DNA of 64,000 nucleotides from assembly GCF_030817275.1 (NCBI RefSeq), contig NZ_JAUSZD010000002.1, positions 372,001 to 436,000 of the forward strand, in the 5' to 3' direction. The stretch's first letter is position 1; each line of letters begins with the position of its first letter. Of this stretch, positions 47,375 to 55,653 are shown one piece after another. The notes beneath the pieces were generated by a model. The model did no database searches and was not told the DNA's origin. It worked only from the letters and a program-made list of their open reading frames with translations. This DNA comes from Paenibacillus sp. V4I7. GTDB lineage: Bacteria > Bacillota > Bacilli > Paenibacillales > NBRC-103111. The position numbers and the translations under genes are program-made.

Positions 47375-48367
47375 ATGAAATACCGGAAATTAGGAAACAG
47401 TGGAGTACTCGTATCTGAGCTGTGCTTAGGCACGATGTTGTTTGGAAGTTCGACCGATGCGGAGGAATCGACGCGAATGGTGCACCGTTTTCTGGATGCC
47501 GGCGGGAATTTTATAGATACGGCTGATATTTATACCGAAGGGGTCTCCGAGGAGATCGTCGGGAAGGCGATTGGCGAGCGCAGATCGGAGGTCATTTTGG
47601 CTACGAAGGCTGGCATAAGCGTTGGTCCGCATCCGAATGATAGAGGCAATTCCAGAAAGCATATTATGGATGGTGTTGATGCCAGTCTTCGCCGTTTGAA
47701 TACAGACTATATCGACTTGTTCTATCTGCATGTATGGGATGATCTAACGCCGATTGAAGAAACCTTAAGAGCGCTTGACGACCTGGTCTCATCCGGAAAA
47801 GTCCGCTATATCGGCTGTTGCAATTTTCTCGCATGGCAGCTGATGAAGTCACTGGCCTATAGCGATGCCAAGGACTATGCCCGTTTTGTCGCGATTCAGC
47901 AGCAGTACAGCTTGGTAAGCCGTGATGCGGATCGCGAGCACATGTCTTTATGTCTGGAGGAGAATGTCGGCATCATCCCATGGGGACCGCTTGGGGGAGG
48001 CTTGTTAACCGGCAAATACAACAATATGGAAAAGCCGGACTTCGGCCGATTCTCCTTGGGGCTAAAGGGCGAGTTCGATTACAATAACAAGTTCACACCG
48101 AAAAACTTCGAAATTGTGAATGCGGTTAAAGAAATGGTGCAGCAAACCGAGAAGACGTCTTCCCAGGTTGCATTGAATTGGTTATTGGGCAAAAAGGGCA
48201 TCACGTCCCCGATCATTGGCGCCAGCAGCATCGCGCAATTCGAAGATAACATGGGTGCGGTCGGTTGGTCGCTTACCACCGAGCAGTGGGAGCAATTGGA
48301 TAGCGTCAGCAGTCTGCCAAGCGAGTATCCGGCACGGATGCAAGAGAGATTCAGACGTACTCTGTAA
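47375..48367 (+). CDS. Aldo/keto reductase
   Basis: ATG 47375 lies eight bases after GAGGAGG; ATG 47369 is too close. The 330-residue TIM-barrel reductase shows Asp and Tyr of the tetrad in FIDTADIYTEG, Lys in LATKAG and His in LFYLHVWD, plus the late IIGASSIAQFEDNM cofactor segment. It reduces aldehydes or ketones with NADPH. The physiological substrate is unknown. Confidence 0.92.
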   Translation: MKYRKLGNSGVLVSELCLGTMLFGSSTDAEESTRMVHRFLDAGGNFIDTADIYTEGVSEEIVGKAIGERRSEVILATKAGISVGPHPNDRGNSRKHIMDGVDASLRRLNTDYIDLFYLHVWDDLTPIEETLRALDDLVSSGKVRYIGCCNFLAWQLMKSLAYSDAKDYARFVAIQQQYSLVSRDADREHMSLCLEENVGIIPWGPLGGGLLTGKYNNMEKPDFGRFSLGLKGEFDYNNKFTPKNFEIVNAVKEMVQQTEKTSSQVALNWLLGKKGITSPIIGASSIAQFEDNMGAVGWSLTTEQWEQLDSVSSLPSEYPARMQERFRRTL

Positions 48368-48407
48368 GGACGAGGAGGGGCGGCTGCGGATCCTGTCGAC
48401 AGCCTTT

Positions 48408-48431
48408 GTTCAACGAGAAACGATAGTTGAG
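48408..48431 (+). repeat. Three-hairpin repeat, left-end relic (copy 7)
   Basis: GTTCAACGAGAAACGATAGT then TGAGG; it runs straight into a terminator hairpin instead of the usual middle. Confidence 0.6.
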
Positions 48432-48458
48432 GAGCTTCCTGAGTTAGCTCCTTTTTTG
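48429..48458 (+). terminator. Terminator of the aldo/keto reductase gene
   Basis: AGGAGCT pairs with AGCTCCT around TCCTGAGTT, then TTTTTG. Confidence 0.8.
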
Positions 48459-48693
48459 TATACCTGAGTTTGGGTATGGAAATTTCGATGATTTGATCAA
48501 GACTAACAGAACAATTAATGCAAATTCCGTACTTTTACCTTCTTTTCAGTATACAAAAACCCCGATCATTGGCTTGTCTTCCAAATTGCTCGCAGTACGA
48601 TTTTAATGATGGAACCCAAGCAAAGAAAATAAGCAACTCCAACAACAAATTGATCGTTATGTGTCAAAACTTAGATTTTAAAGAGGGGGGTCG

Positions 48694-48722
48694 TCGTCAA
48701 TAAATTGACGGCTTTTTTTTGT
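48694..48722 (+). terminator. Orphan terminator hairpin
   Basis: GTCGTCAAT pairs with ATTGACGGC around AA, followed by eight or more T. No intact gene precedes it. Confidence 0.65.
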
Positions 48723-48799
48723 GAGATGGCGGCGAACGATATATGTTCTTGTCATCCGACATTATTCTTGTCCTCGATTTTTTTTTTTTTTTTGTCCAA

Positions 48800-48940
48800 T
48801 GACACAAAAGTGCCTACATAAACCAATTTGAAAAAGCTTGAGAAATCAAGCTTTTATTTTTTTATGTAGGGAGATTTGTGTCAGCAAAAAATGCACAAAA
48901 GTGCCTACATTGTAGTATTGTGACACAAAACTACCAACAT
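48800..48940. repeat. Cluster of four 20-bp repeats, like transposase-binding sites at a transposon end
   Basis: The unit TGACACAAAAGTGCCTACAT occurs at 48800-48819, inverted as TGACACAAATCTCCCTACAT at 48864-48883, then direct at 48892-48910 (TGCACAAAAGTGCCTACAT) and 48921-48940 (TGACACAAAACTACCAACAT). A hairpin AAAGCTTG...CAAGCTTT sits between the first two. Several spaced copies of one 20-mer near TGTCA-like ends are a hallmark of Mu/Tn7/Tn5053-type transposon ends. No transposase of that type is in the window. Confidence 0.6.
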
Positions 48941-49089
48941 TGTAGGATTTCGAATCTTGGCAAGAAACCACAGATGGATCAGAGTTTTGATTAAGTGCGC
49001 TGCAGCAACTGATTATCATTATCTCATTCACTTCAGCCAACTTTCAATCATGTTGTAAAAAAATGGGCGTTACAAACTGCATCGTTAAA

Positions 49090-49487
49090 CTCCCTCAGAG
49101 AATAAGGATTATCTCACGAATGCTCGCTCATTCGCAGGATTTCAATATGCTTGTTAAACAGGAGTTCAGGTGTTTGGGTAGTGTGGGACAGGCAGTTCCG
49201 TTAGTGCGCATGCGGGAACAGAAGGTGCTGAATATTTTTACAACATCTTCCATAAGAAAAGTTATGCTGCACGCTTCTCTCCACAAGGTCCTTGGGGATT
49301 CACTCTCCCAAATCTCGACGGGTCTTTGCCCTCACATTCCTTCGTCCTATCTTTCCAAGGTGTGGAGTCCGATCAACGTTAACGGAACGGGTCTATGCCC
49401 TAAAGCTTAAAAATATCGGTACTCCGTGCTTTCTTTATGAGTTCCTGCGAATGAGCCAATTTACGTGTCAGAGTTAAGATTTATTTT
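49090..49487 (-). ncRNA. Putative bridge/seek RNA region of IS110 copy 2
   Basis: It shares with copy 1 the bracketing CTCGCTCATTCGCAGGAT / CCTGCGAATGAGCCAA inverted pair, CATGCGGGAACAGA, TCACATTCCTTCGTCC and two GGGTCT(T/A)TGCCC hairpins (at about 49319 and 49389). The stretches between these blocks differ, as expected for guide loops. Confidence 0.5.
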
Positions 49488-50801
49488 TTATGCAGATAAT
49501 GGTAGCTGGGCCTTATCCATGGAGAATGATTGTCCTTCTCTTGCCATGGCTACAAGCATACGGGCTAGTTTCCCAATCAGCTTCATCATGGACTGCATTT
49601 TCGTCATTCGTTTCACTTCGGTATTATGCGTATGCATGGCTTGGAACGCTTCATTGAAAGATAACAGGTGAAACACAGTGAAGTAGAGATGCTTGCGCAG
49701 TAGCGAGTTGCCTCGTTTGGTGAGCTTGATTTGCCCCTTATACTTGCCTGAACTTCGTTCTGCTAAGTTCAATCCTGCCTTGCGCAATAATTGATTTCCG
49801 TGAGACAGCTTACGTAAGTCCCCGCCAAATGCCAATATGGCAGCCGTTGCAGGAACGGAAGTACCGACAGATCGAACGAGATCAGAACAAGGAATTTCAG
49901 GCAGTATCTTTTCAATCATCTCGTCCGCTTCGTCAATAATTCGGCGGATCCTTTCATACTCTTCGATGAGGTGCCTCAGCTCCCATTTGTCTTCTTCAAG
50001 GGCAGTAGTGTCTCCCACGCTATGTCTAGCGAGTGATTGAAGTTCCAAAGCCTTGTTCGTACCTCGCACCCCGCCAGGTCTGGCCATATACTCACCCCAG
50101 ATCTGTACCATTTGCTCCGGAGTTAGCTGCAATAGGTCAGAAGGGGCTGGGAACCGGCGCAAAGTGGCCAAGGAACGATCGCTAAAAATATCATCAAATG
50201 CTTGTCTGTATTCTGGAAAACGGATATCGAGCCAGCGGTGGATTCTATTCTTAATCCGTCCTGATTTAACAACCCAGTGCTCTCTGTTTGTAACCATAAC
50301 CCGTATACGGCGGAATGCTTCATCCTTTGGAGCGAAGGCTGTGTAGAACCCACGACTCACCGCATCGGCGATGACCAGAGCATCCTTTGGGTCGTTCTTG
50401 GAAGGTGAGTTATCTCTGTTTTCCTTATTGCGTTTGGTTGTCATTGGATTGACAAGAGCCACATCAATTCCTTGATCCACCAACCAGTTGGCAAGATTGA
50501 ACCAGTAGTGACCGGTGCTCTCCATTCCCACAACCAAGTCATTCATGCCGTGCATCTTCTGTAATTTCCGAATACTGTCTTCTAGATGCTCAAAGCCAGC
50601 TAGGTCATTCGAAAATAGAATAGGGCGCTTGGTGAGGACAATACCTCGAAAATTAATGGCTTGTGCAGCGTGCTTCTCTTTGGCAATGTCGATGCCTATG
50701 ACCAGAGTGGTAGTGGAGATTCGTTCTACGCGTTGATTTTGAGACTTAATTGGATTAGACTTCATGATAACGCCTCCTAAGGTGAGTTCTGAGGGCTGCA
50801 A
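49488..50801 (-). CDS. IS110-family transposase (DEDD recombinase), copy 2
   Basis: The 437-residue protein has VIGIDIAKEKHAAQA, GMESTGHYWFNLANWL and SKNDPKDALVIADAV as DEDD-domain acidic motifs, and a C-terminal LAERSSGKYKGQIKLTKRG block with the conserved Ser. The start could be TTG 50801 or the ATG at 50765 (MKSNPIKSQNQRVERI), which has TTAGGAGG upstream and is the better choice. It is intact. Confidence 0.92.
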   Translation of the reverse strand: MQPSELTLGGVIMKSNPIKSQNQRVERISTTTLVIGIDIAKEKHAAQAINFRGIVLTKRPILFSNDLAGFEHLEDSIRKLQKMHGMNDLVVGMESTGHYWFNLANWLVDQGIDVALVNPMTTKRNKENRDNSPSKNDPKDALVIADAVSRGFYTAFAPKDEAFRRIRVMVTNREHWVVKSGRIKNRIHRWLDIRFPEYRQAFDDIFSDRSLATLRRFPAPSDLLQLTPEQMVQIWGEYMARPGGVRGTNKALELQSLARHSVGDTTALEEDKWELRHLIEEYERIRRIIDEADEMIEKILPEIPCSDLVRSVGTSVPATAAILAFGGDLRKLSHGNQLLRKAGLNLAERSSGKYKGQIKLTKRGNSLLRKHLYFTVFHLLSFNEAFQAMHTHNTEVKRMTKMQSMMKLIGKLARMLVAMAREGQSFSMDKAQLPLSA

Positions 50802-50871
50802 CCCAGTACATACTCATCCTAGCGAGGCGTCCTTTTTTCTGCAAGTTCAATCTACTAACACCTACAGGAAT

Positions 50872-50889
50872 GTTAACGGGCAGGATAAC
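50872..50889 (+). repeat. Three-hairpin repeat, right-end piece (copy 8)
   Basis: GTTAACGGGCAGGATAAC directly follows the end of IS110 copy 2. Confidence 0.65.
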
Positions 50890-50945
50890 GTGATAGTAAC
50901 CTTGAATTCATAAGGAGAAATTTATTTAATCGTGAGGTACGTGTA

Positions 50946-51701
50946 ATGATCATTGAGTATCGGACCCCTACGTTGCTTCAACAAATAATTCGTTGGGAAC
51001 GAGAGTTTTCCCGAGAAGTAGAATATTTAGAGACTCCTACGGGGCTTTTCCTAGGCGTTGATTTTAATGAGAAGGAAGGGTATTTCTGCACGCCAGTGGA
51101 TTCTTTTCCGTTTGCACGTACTGGAGGAGACGGTATACATTACGCGTTGTTAACTGATTTTGGTCTTGTCAAAGACTTGGATGAAGCACCAGTGATACGA
51201 GTCTCACCAATGGATTCAGATCGCGTACGGCTTGTTGCTCGAAATCTGCATGACTTTTTTTCGTTACACTTATTTGACGAACTAGCATTACTTAATGAAT
51301 TTTCGAGTGAAGAGGCGTATCTTGAGAGTGTTCGTAAGGAAGATGCTCGAGATCTGAATTCAGAATGGTTTGATCATGATCGCTGGAAACGAGAGAAACA
51401 GAAGGTGTTGAACGAAGTCCAGGGAAGGTTTAACCTGACACCTATTCCGAAGCCTGTCCAATACCTGCAAGAGATTCGGTTTGAACGGAGTTTACAGATA
51501 ACAACTTTGACGGAAGATTCTCTGGGCATAATGGCTCCGCCCTCAGAAGCACAGGAGAAAGAATTATTCCTTGCTTCGATTCGGAACTTGCAACATACAT
51601 TCTCTTCTAACAAGGTTATAATTGAGCGCCATGCGAATGAACTTTTTAAAATGAGAATGACCCATGAGGCAGAGTCGTTACTCGCTCGATTGTTACGCTA
51701 A
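50946..51701 (+). CDS. SMI1/KNR4 (SUKH)-like hypothetical protein
   Basis: The 251-residue soluble protein contains GYFCTPVDSFPFARTGGDGIHYALLTDFG (about residues 45-73), a pattern seen in SUKH-like immunity or assembly proteins, followed by VARNLHDFFSLHLFDELALLN. The C-terminal half is unrecognised. ATG 50946 has a weak GTGAGGTACGTG site. The TAA stop comes from a three-hairpin repeat copy, and a right-end copy precedes the gene, so the gene lies exactly between two repeats. Confidence 0.6.
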   Translation: MIIEYRTPTLLQQIIRWEREFSREVEYLETPTGLFLGVDFNEKEGYFCTPVDSFPFARTGGDGIHYALLTDFGLVKDLDEAPVIRVSPMDSDRVRLVARNLHDFFSLHLFDELALLNEFSSEEAYLESVRKEDARDLNSEWFDHDRWKREKQKVLNEVQGRFNLTPIPKPVQYLQEIRFERSLQITTLTEDSLGIMAPPSEAQEKELFLASIRNLQHTFSSNKVIIERHANELFKMRMTHEAESLLARLLR

Positions 51702-51783
51702 CGGTAAACGATAGTGGAATGAACACCCAGGACGAGGCTGCCGGTATGATTGGTGGCCTTCATTAAGTTAATCGGAGGTTAGT
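51692..51783 (+). repeat. Three-hairpin repeat, full copy 9
   Basis: Left end GTTACGCTAACGGTAAACGA, GC-rich middle (GAGGCTGCCGG...TGGTGGCCTT), worn right end AAGTTAATCGGAGGTTAG. It supplies the stop codon of the preceding gene. Confidence 0.8.
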
Positions 51784-51851
51784 GCAGGAGGTATTTCCAA
51801 AAGGATATTCAAATAAAATATAACGAAATTCTTTTTTGAGGTGGTGGTCTA

Positions 51852-52256
51852 TTGAGACAAAAAATCAATTTAGTGTGTTTAATTATGTTATTAGTTATAA
51901 CTGGTTGTAACACTTACAAATCATTAGATGAAGCTATACAGAGTAAGTGGAAATCACCAATAAAGGTTCTTTACAGCGATAAAAAGAAAAACACGGTAGT
52001 CTTTCTAGACCAAGACCAATATGTGTTTAACACTTTCGAGAAAAAAGGAGATAAATACATTTATTCTACTGATGGGGAAGATGGGTGGACATTTACTGCA
52101 AACAATGGATTGACTCCCTTCTTGTTTAGGTCACTTAATACAAAAAGTGTTGGTAACGTGTTTTGGGGTGCTATAAAGACAGATAAAAAGATATGCAAAA
52201 GTTGCGACTATGTCATCATCATTCTTCTTAGTAATGCCCGAAACCCGCGTTGCTAG
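51852..52256 (+). CDS. Small lipoprotein of unknown function
   Basis: TTG 51852 follows GAGGTGGTGG and gives a signal with lipobox VITGC (Cys19). The 134-residue product then has a beta-rich domain (VVFLDQDQYVFNTFEKKGDKY, DGWTFTANNG). I do not recognise it. Confidence 0.6.
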   Translation: MRQKINLVCLIMLLVITGCNTYKSLDEAIQSKWKSPIKVLYSDKKKNTVVFLDQDQYVFNTFEKKGDKYIYSTDGEDGWTFTANNGLTPFLFRSLNTKSVGNVFWGAIKTDKKICKSCDYVIIILLSNARNPRC

Positions 52257-52267
52257 CTATCCTGCCT

Positions 52268-52350
52268 AGGCCACTTCCATGCAGTAAAGATAATTAGTAA
52301 CGTAATTACCGTAACGAAGAAGGCCATTTCCATGCATACCAGATAATTAG
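52268..52350. repeat. Tandem duplication of a 30-bp gene end
   Basis: AGGCCACTTCCATGCAGTAA at 52268 and AGGCCATTTCCATGCATACC at 52321 begin two 30-base near copies ending GATAATTAG. On the minus strand both encode a LII-x-x-AWKWP-type C-terminus; only the upstream one is in use. Confidence 0.6.
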
Positions 52351-52737
52351 ACAAAGAAGAGCGACTTCTACAACAGCGCCAAACACCATGTGCACCCAAG
52401 CCTCTCCTGTCAAATTAAACAATGTATAGGGAATATACACCGCGGCAATAATGATATTTGCCCAGCGACTTACTTTTGCCGGCAGGGCAACAGAAAGGAA
52501 AATCATAAGAGCTGGAATTGTTACCGAAATCAGTGCTATCAATAGAAATACATATGAAATGTCAAATATAAATATTTTTCCTGCCAGAATACCTTCTATT
52601 TTGCCCGGCATATATAAGGCGAAATAATCAACATAAATATAGAGAAACATAAAACTCGCCCACAGCGTAGCAATCTTCAGTTTCGAACTGACTTTGATGT
52701 CTTCCAGTGCATTTTGTGCTTTATTTTGTGTATTCAT
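52306..52737 (-). CDS. DUF6326-like four-helix membrane protein
   Basis: The 143-residue protein has a charged N-terminus (LEDIKVSSKLKIATLW) and four membrane segments, matching DUF6326-type proteins of unknown function. ATG 52737 has GGAGAGATTA upstream. Its 3' end has been duplicated, so the last residues (WKWPSSLR) come from the inner copy. Confidence 0.7.
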   Translation of the reverse strand: MNTQNKAQNALEDIKVSSKLKIATLWASFMFLYIYVDYFALYMPGKIEGILAGKIFIFDISYVFLLIALISVTIPALMIFLSVALPAKVSRWANIIIAAVYIPYTLFNLTGEAWVHMVFGAVVEVALLCLIIWYAWKWPSSLR

Positions 52738-52856
52738 ATTAATCTCTCCTTTAAGGTTATATGGTTTCTCTTGCCTACAACCTTAGTCTAAATGAGAAGT
52801 ATAAACACCCTCGAAAGCAATTCTAAAAATTTTCTAAAATATAACATTTTGAGGGT

Positions 52857-53027
52857 TCATGGGTTTTGCCGCTCATCAACAAGTCCATCCACATCCATTG
52901 GTGGTTTTCCACTCACCTCAAAAGCAGCCAATTGTGTGCTGCCAGTCCTAATATGAGATAATACTACTTCGGCTAATAATTGATCATGCTCGTCATTCCA
53001 GGAGTCCTCACGTTTTTTATCACCCAA
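52857..53027 (-). pseudogene. RsfA-like sporulation regulator, N-terminal fragment with a foreign tail
   Basis: TTG 53027 follows AAAGAGGTGACTAGAG. The first 37 codons ([37 protein letters not shown]) match the Myb-like start of RsfA/prespore regulators. Homology then stops and the frame continues 19 codons as [19 protein letters not shown]. The rest of the DNA-binding domain is missing. Confidence 0.6.
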
Positions 53028-53190
53028 CTCTAGTCACCTCTTTCTACTACTATTTATTAGAATTCTTACCTGTAATATTAAATTTATTCAAAGTTAATGC
53101 ATAAAAGACCCTCCAGCACCTGAAAAACAATCTAGCAGCTCAAATACGCTCACCTTTCTAAGATACCAAATATGGAGGGGAAATAACTAA

Positions 53191-53565
53191 ATGTCTTTCA
53201 GTAAATATGGTGCATTATGTACAGAGGTATATGACCACACAAAGAAAATTGGTGATTCTTTTGGTGGGGATGTAGAGTATTATCGAGATCAGTTAAAACA
53301 TACAAAGGGACGCATTCTTGAAGCAATGGTTGGTTCTGGAAGAATATTAATTCCATTACTGGAATCTGGTCTTGTAATAGACGGTGTTGACTATTCTCCC
53401 GAAATGTTAGCTTCTTGTCGTAAACGTTGTGACGAACGAGGATTAAACACAACCTTATATGAGTCGGATATACAGGTGCTTTCTTTACCACACAAATATG
53501 AAGCAATAATTATTCCTGGCGGGTCATTTTTACTCATAGAACAACGAGAAGAAAGGAATTTTTGA
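53191..53565 (+). pseudogene. SAM-dependent methyltransferase, C-terminally truncated
   Basis: The 124-residue product has the class I start: KGRILEAMVGSGRILIPLLE is motif I, GVDYSPEMLASCRKRC motif II and EAIIIPGGSFLLIEQREE motif IV. It ends right there; relatives continue for over 100 residues. ATG has GGAGGGGAAATAACTAA upstream, so the promoter end is intact. Confidence 0.7.
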
Positions 53566-53599
53566 AAGGTTATTGATATAATAGAAAGGTGGGAGATTT

Positions 53600-54115
53600 T
53601 TGATAGAAACAAAACGTCTTATAATTAGAGAAATGGTGCAGTCCGATTATGATGCATTGTGCGGAATATTGTGTGATGAGGAAGTAATGCGTGCTGCTTA
53701 TGAAAGTGCATTCAACTTAGAAGAAGCACAAAATTGGCTTAACAGACATCTTAAAAGATATGAAGAGTATGGTTTTGGACTTTGGGCTGTTGTATTAAAA
53801 GAAACAAACGAAATGATTGGTCAATGTGGCTTGACAATGCAAGGCTGGAGAGAAAAAGAAATTTTGGAAATAGGATTTTTGTTTCAAAAAGCGTATTGGC
53901 ACAAAGGTTACGCAACAGAAGCGGCAATTGCTTGCAAGGAATACGCTTTCTCAGTTCTTAATGCAAATAGGGTTTATTCTATTATTAGGGACACAAATAT
54001 AGCCTCTCAAAAAGTTGCTGTTCGAAACGGTATGAATATTATTGATAAAGATACTAAGAATTTTAGGAATATAGATATGGAATTTTTTCTGTATTCTGTA
54101 GAGCGAACAAAATGA
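53600..54115 (+). CDS. GNAT acetyltransferase (RimJ/RimL type)
   Basis: TTG 53600 follows AGGTGGGAG by six bases. The 171-residue protein starts IETKRLIIREMVQSDYDAL, has the acetyl-CoA loop AYWHKGYATEAA (about residues 97-108) and NIASQKVAVRNGM near the end. It acetylates an amine on a protein N-terminus or small molecule. It lies 35 bases behind the truncated methyltransferase. Confidence 0.88.
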   Translation: MIETKRLIIREMVQSDYDALCGILCDEEVMRAAYESAFNLEEAQNWLNRHLKRYEEYGFGLWAVVLKETNEMIGQCGLTMQGWREKEILEIGFLFQKAYWHKGYATEAAIACKEYAFSVLNANRVYSIIRDTNIASQKVAVRNGMNIIDKDTKNFRNIDMEFFLYSVERTK

Positions 54116-54242
54116 GCATAATACAAAGTAAAAAACAATTGATAATGTAATATGCCTTTAAATGCTATTATGAAAGTCAAATTGATAAATTCCAAAGTTG
54201 TAGAGATAATTTTGATTCTCAATCGTTTTCAATTGCGAATAT

Positions 54243-54273
54243 AAAAGGAGGGAAAATTACATCCCTCCTTTAA
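54243..54273 (+). terminator. Terminator after the acetyltransferase
   Basis: AAAGGAGGGA pairs with TCCCTCCTTT around AAATTACA. Further on, 54116-54563 holds a 16-bp palindrome TTAGTATATATACTAA (54363-54378) and a hairpin AGCCCTTTATTCTAAAGGGC (54385-54404), but no gene. Confidence 0.65.
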
Positions 54274-54563
54274 GCATATCCATATACCAATATTATTATC
54301 TAACAGAGCTTAATTGATATAAAGAGTATCAGCACTTAAACTATAAAGTTTTGGTATAAGTTTTAGTATATATACTAAATCTTAAGCCCTTTATTCTAAA
54401 GGGCTCAAGCTTATTCAGTATATATATTACTTATAATAAGATATCAGCAACTCCTCTTTTTTTATTGAAGTAACTGGCAGCATAGCTTATAAAAACAATA
54501 CTTAAGTCCACTCCAATGTGATATTATTTTCTAATGTCTATTTATTTAGCGGGGGTAATTATT

Positions 54564-54805
54564 ATGGGAATTGATGAAGCCATCACGGTTACGATAAAAA
54601 GGTAGCAACTGTGGAGGTCACATTTATTAACAGAAATGCTTCTGACAGTCAGATTAAAGTGACAATGCCAGTAGCAGATAATGTATTTATAGGTTATCCT
54701 ACACAGGATTTTTTCGAGTCTGAAATAAAACTATCTAAGGAATGGAAATTATCTGCGAAAGCATTCGATGATGAAGGAAATATTGTGGCTGTGACAGGTT
54801 CCTGA
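54564..54805 (+). pseudogene. Small hypothetical protein with a frameshift in an A run
   Basis: ATG 54564 (site GGGGG) gives MGIDEAITVTIKR then TAG. Adding one A to the AAAAA run at about 54596-54600 joins it to VATVEVTFINRNASDSQIKV and onward to 54805, an apparently complete 80-residue acidic beta-type protein. It could be a true frameshift, a slippage site, or a sequencing error. Confidence 0.55.
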
Positions 54806-54845
54806 AAGAGCGTACTGATGAATGATTGGTTATTTTGGGAATCTT

Positions 54846-54914
54846 ATTACGCTAACGCAGGATTGATAGCTCAATCATGTTACGAGGGCAGCCGGCAAGA
54901 ACGATTAGCTGCTA
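54846..54914 (+). repeat. Three-hairpin repeat, worn copy 10
   Basis: ATTACGCTAACGCAGGATTG with AGCTCAATCATG as left end; middle hairpin GGCAGC...GCTGCT; the right end is lost. Confidence 0.6.
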
Positions 54915-54946
54915 TTGATGTGGAATTATAAATGGGAGATGCGCTG

Positions 54947-55405
54947 GTGAATAAAATTGAAGTCGTGTCTATGAAAAGTGAGTATTGCAGTGTTGAACAT
55001 CATACGATCGCCATTGATGGTATCCCTCTGGATATAATGCTTCATAGTCAATATCCTACAGATCTTCTCCTGGGAATGATCCCAACCATCATTGATTGGA
55101 TTGATAGCCCGAAAGAAAAAGAACTACTTAAAGGAAGGTTCAATTCAGTTGGCAAAGAGGTTAGTTTGCCAGTATTAATGTGCCCAGACGATTGCGATTT
55201 GTTTTGTACTGTAATTGTTGCAAATGTAGTCAAAGCCGGTGGACGTATCATTTGGAAGAAAATCGGTATTGATCGGAGTCATGAGGAAATTAAGCTATTG
55301 AGGTGTGATGGGATTGGTTCGAGAGTTGATTGGCTTGAAAAGATTCCCCCAATGACTTTTGTGGCTGACCAATATTATTCTCAACTCAGCAAAATTTACG
55401 ATTGA
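54947..55405 (+). CDS. Hypothetical protein
   Basis: The start is taken as GTG 54947 (MNKIEVVSMK), eight bases after GGGAG; ATG 54932 lies before that site. The 152-residue acidic protein has VLMCPDDCDLFCTVIVANVV in the middle and an IIWKKIGIDRS motif. I do not recognise it. The TGA stop lies in the first bases of the following repeat copy. Confidence 0.6.
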   Translation: MNKIEVVSMKSEYCSVEHHTIAIDGIPLDIMLHSQYPTDLLLGMIPTIIDWIDSPKEKELLKGRFNSVGKEVSLPVLMCPDDCDLFCTVIVANVVKAGGRIIWKKIGIDRSHEEIKLLRCDGIGSRVDWLEKIPPMTFVADQYYSQLSKIYD

Positions 55406-55490
55406 ACTAACGGAGAACGATAGTTGAATAATGACACCGCGGCAGCCGGCCATGATGATCGGCTGCCGTTTCCACGCTAACGGGCAGATT
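55402..55490 (+). repeat. Three-hairpin repeat, type copy 11 (complete)
   Basis: This copy shows the full plan. Hairpin 1: GAACTA-ACGGAGAACGA-TAGTT. Hairpin 2: CGGCAGCCG...CGGCTGCCG. End box: GCTAACGGGCAG. In other copies the end box is GTTAACGGGCAGRTTAAC, itself able to pair GTTAA with TTAAC. Middle stems vary in sequence but keep pairing, which points to selection for folding. The outermost GTTAA-CT and AG-TTAAC are inverted repeats of each other. Confidence 0.85.
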
Positions 55491-55653
55491 TCTTTAGTTA
55501 CAACTTTGACGTTCGGGAAAATACAAGCTCTACTGCTATGCCCAACCGATACTTTCTTATCTAATCAAAACTTTCCCTATACCCTTGGTAAGGCAGCATG
55601 TTACCATATTACTGTTGTCCGAAAATTTACCAGTACCGGGGGTTTCTTAATAT

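Larger units (their letters stand above)
48368..49089. other. Gene-free stretch of repeats and hairpins
   Basis: It holds a left-end relic of the three-hairpin repeat, two terminators, a 16-base T run at 48778-48793 and the cluster of 20-bp repeats described separately. I see no convincing gene; short frames near 48520-48700 look like decayed coding sequence. Confidence 0.55.
49090..50871 (-). mobile_element. IS110-family insertion sequence, copy 2
   Basis: It has the same plan as copy 1: left boundary CTCCCTC, structured non-coding region, minus-strand transposase, a GCCTC...GAGGC hairpin and the right boundary CTACAGGAATG. The right end abuts a right-end piece of the three-hairpin repeat (GTTAACGGGCAGGATAAC at 50872), and the left flank reads CATCGTTAAA, so it probably inserted into such a repeat. 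Confidence 0.75.

Noticed and set aside
48778..48793. The 16-base T run as a terminator
   Set aside because: No stable stem lies directly before it; it looks like a homopolymer expansion or an assembly artefact.
48846..49040. A minus-strand frame with repeated YNVGSFV/YNVGTFV
   Set aside because: The peptide repeat is only a translation of the 20-bp DNA repeat cluster.
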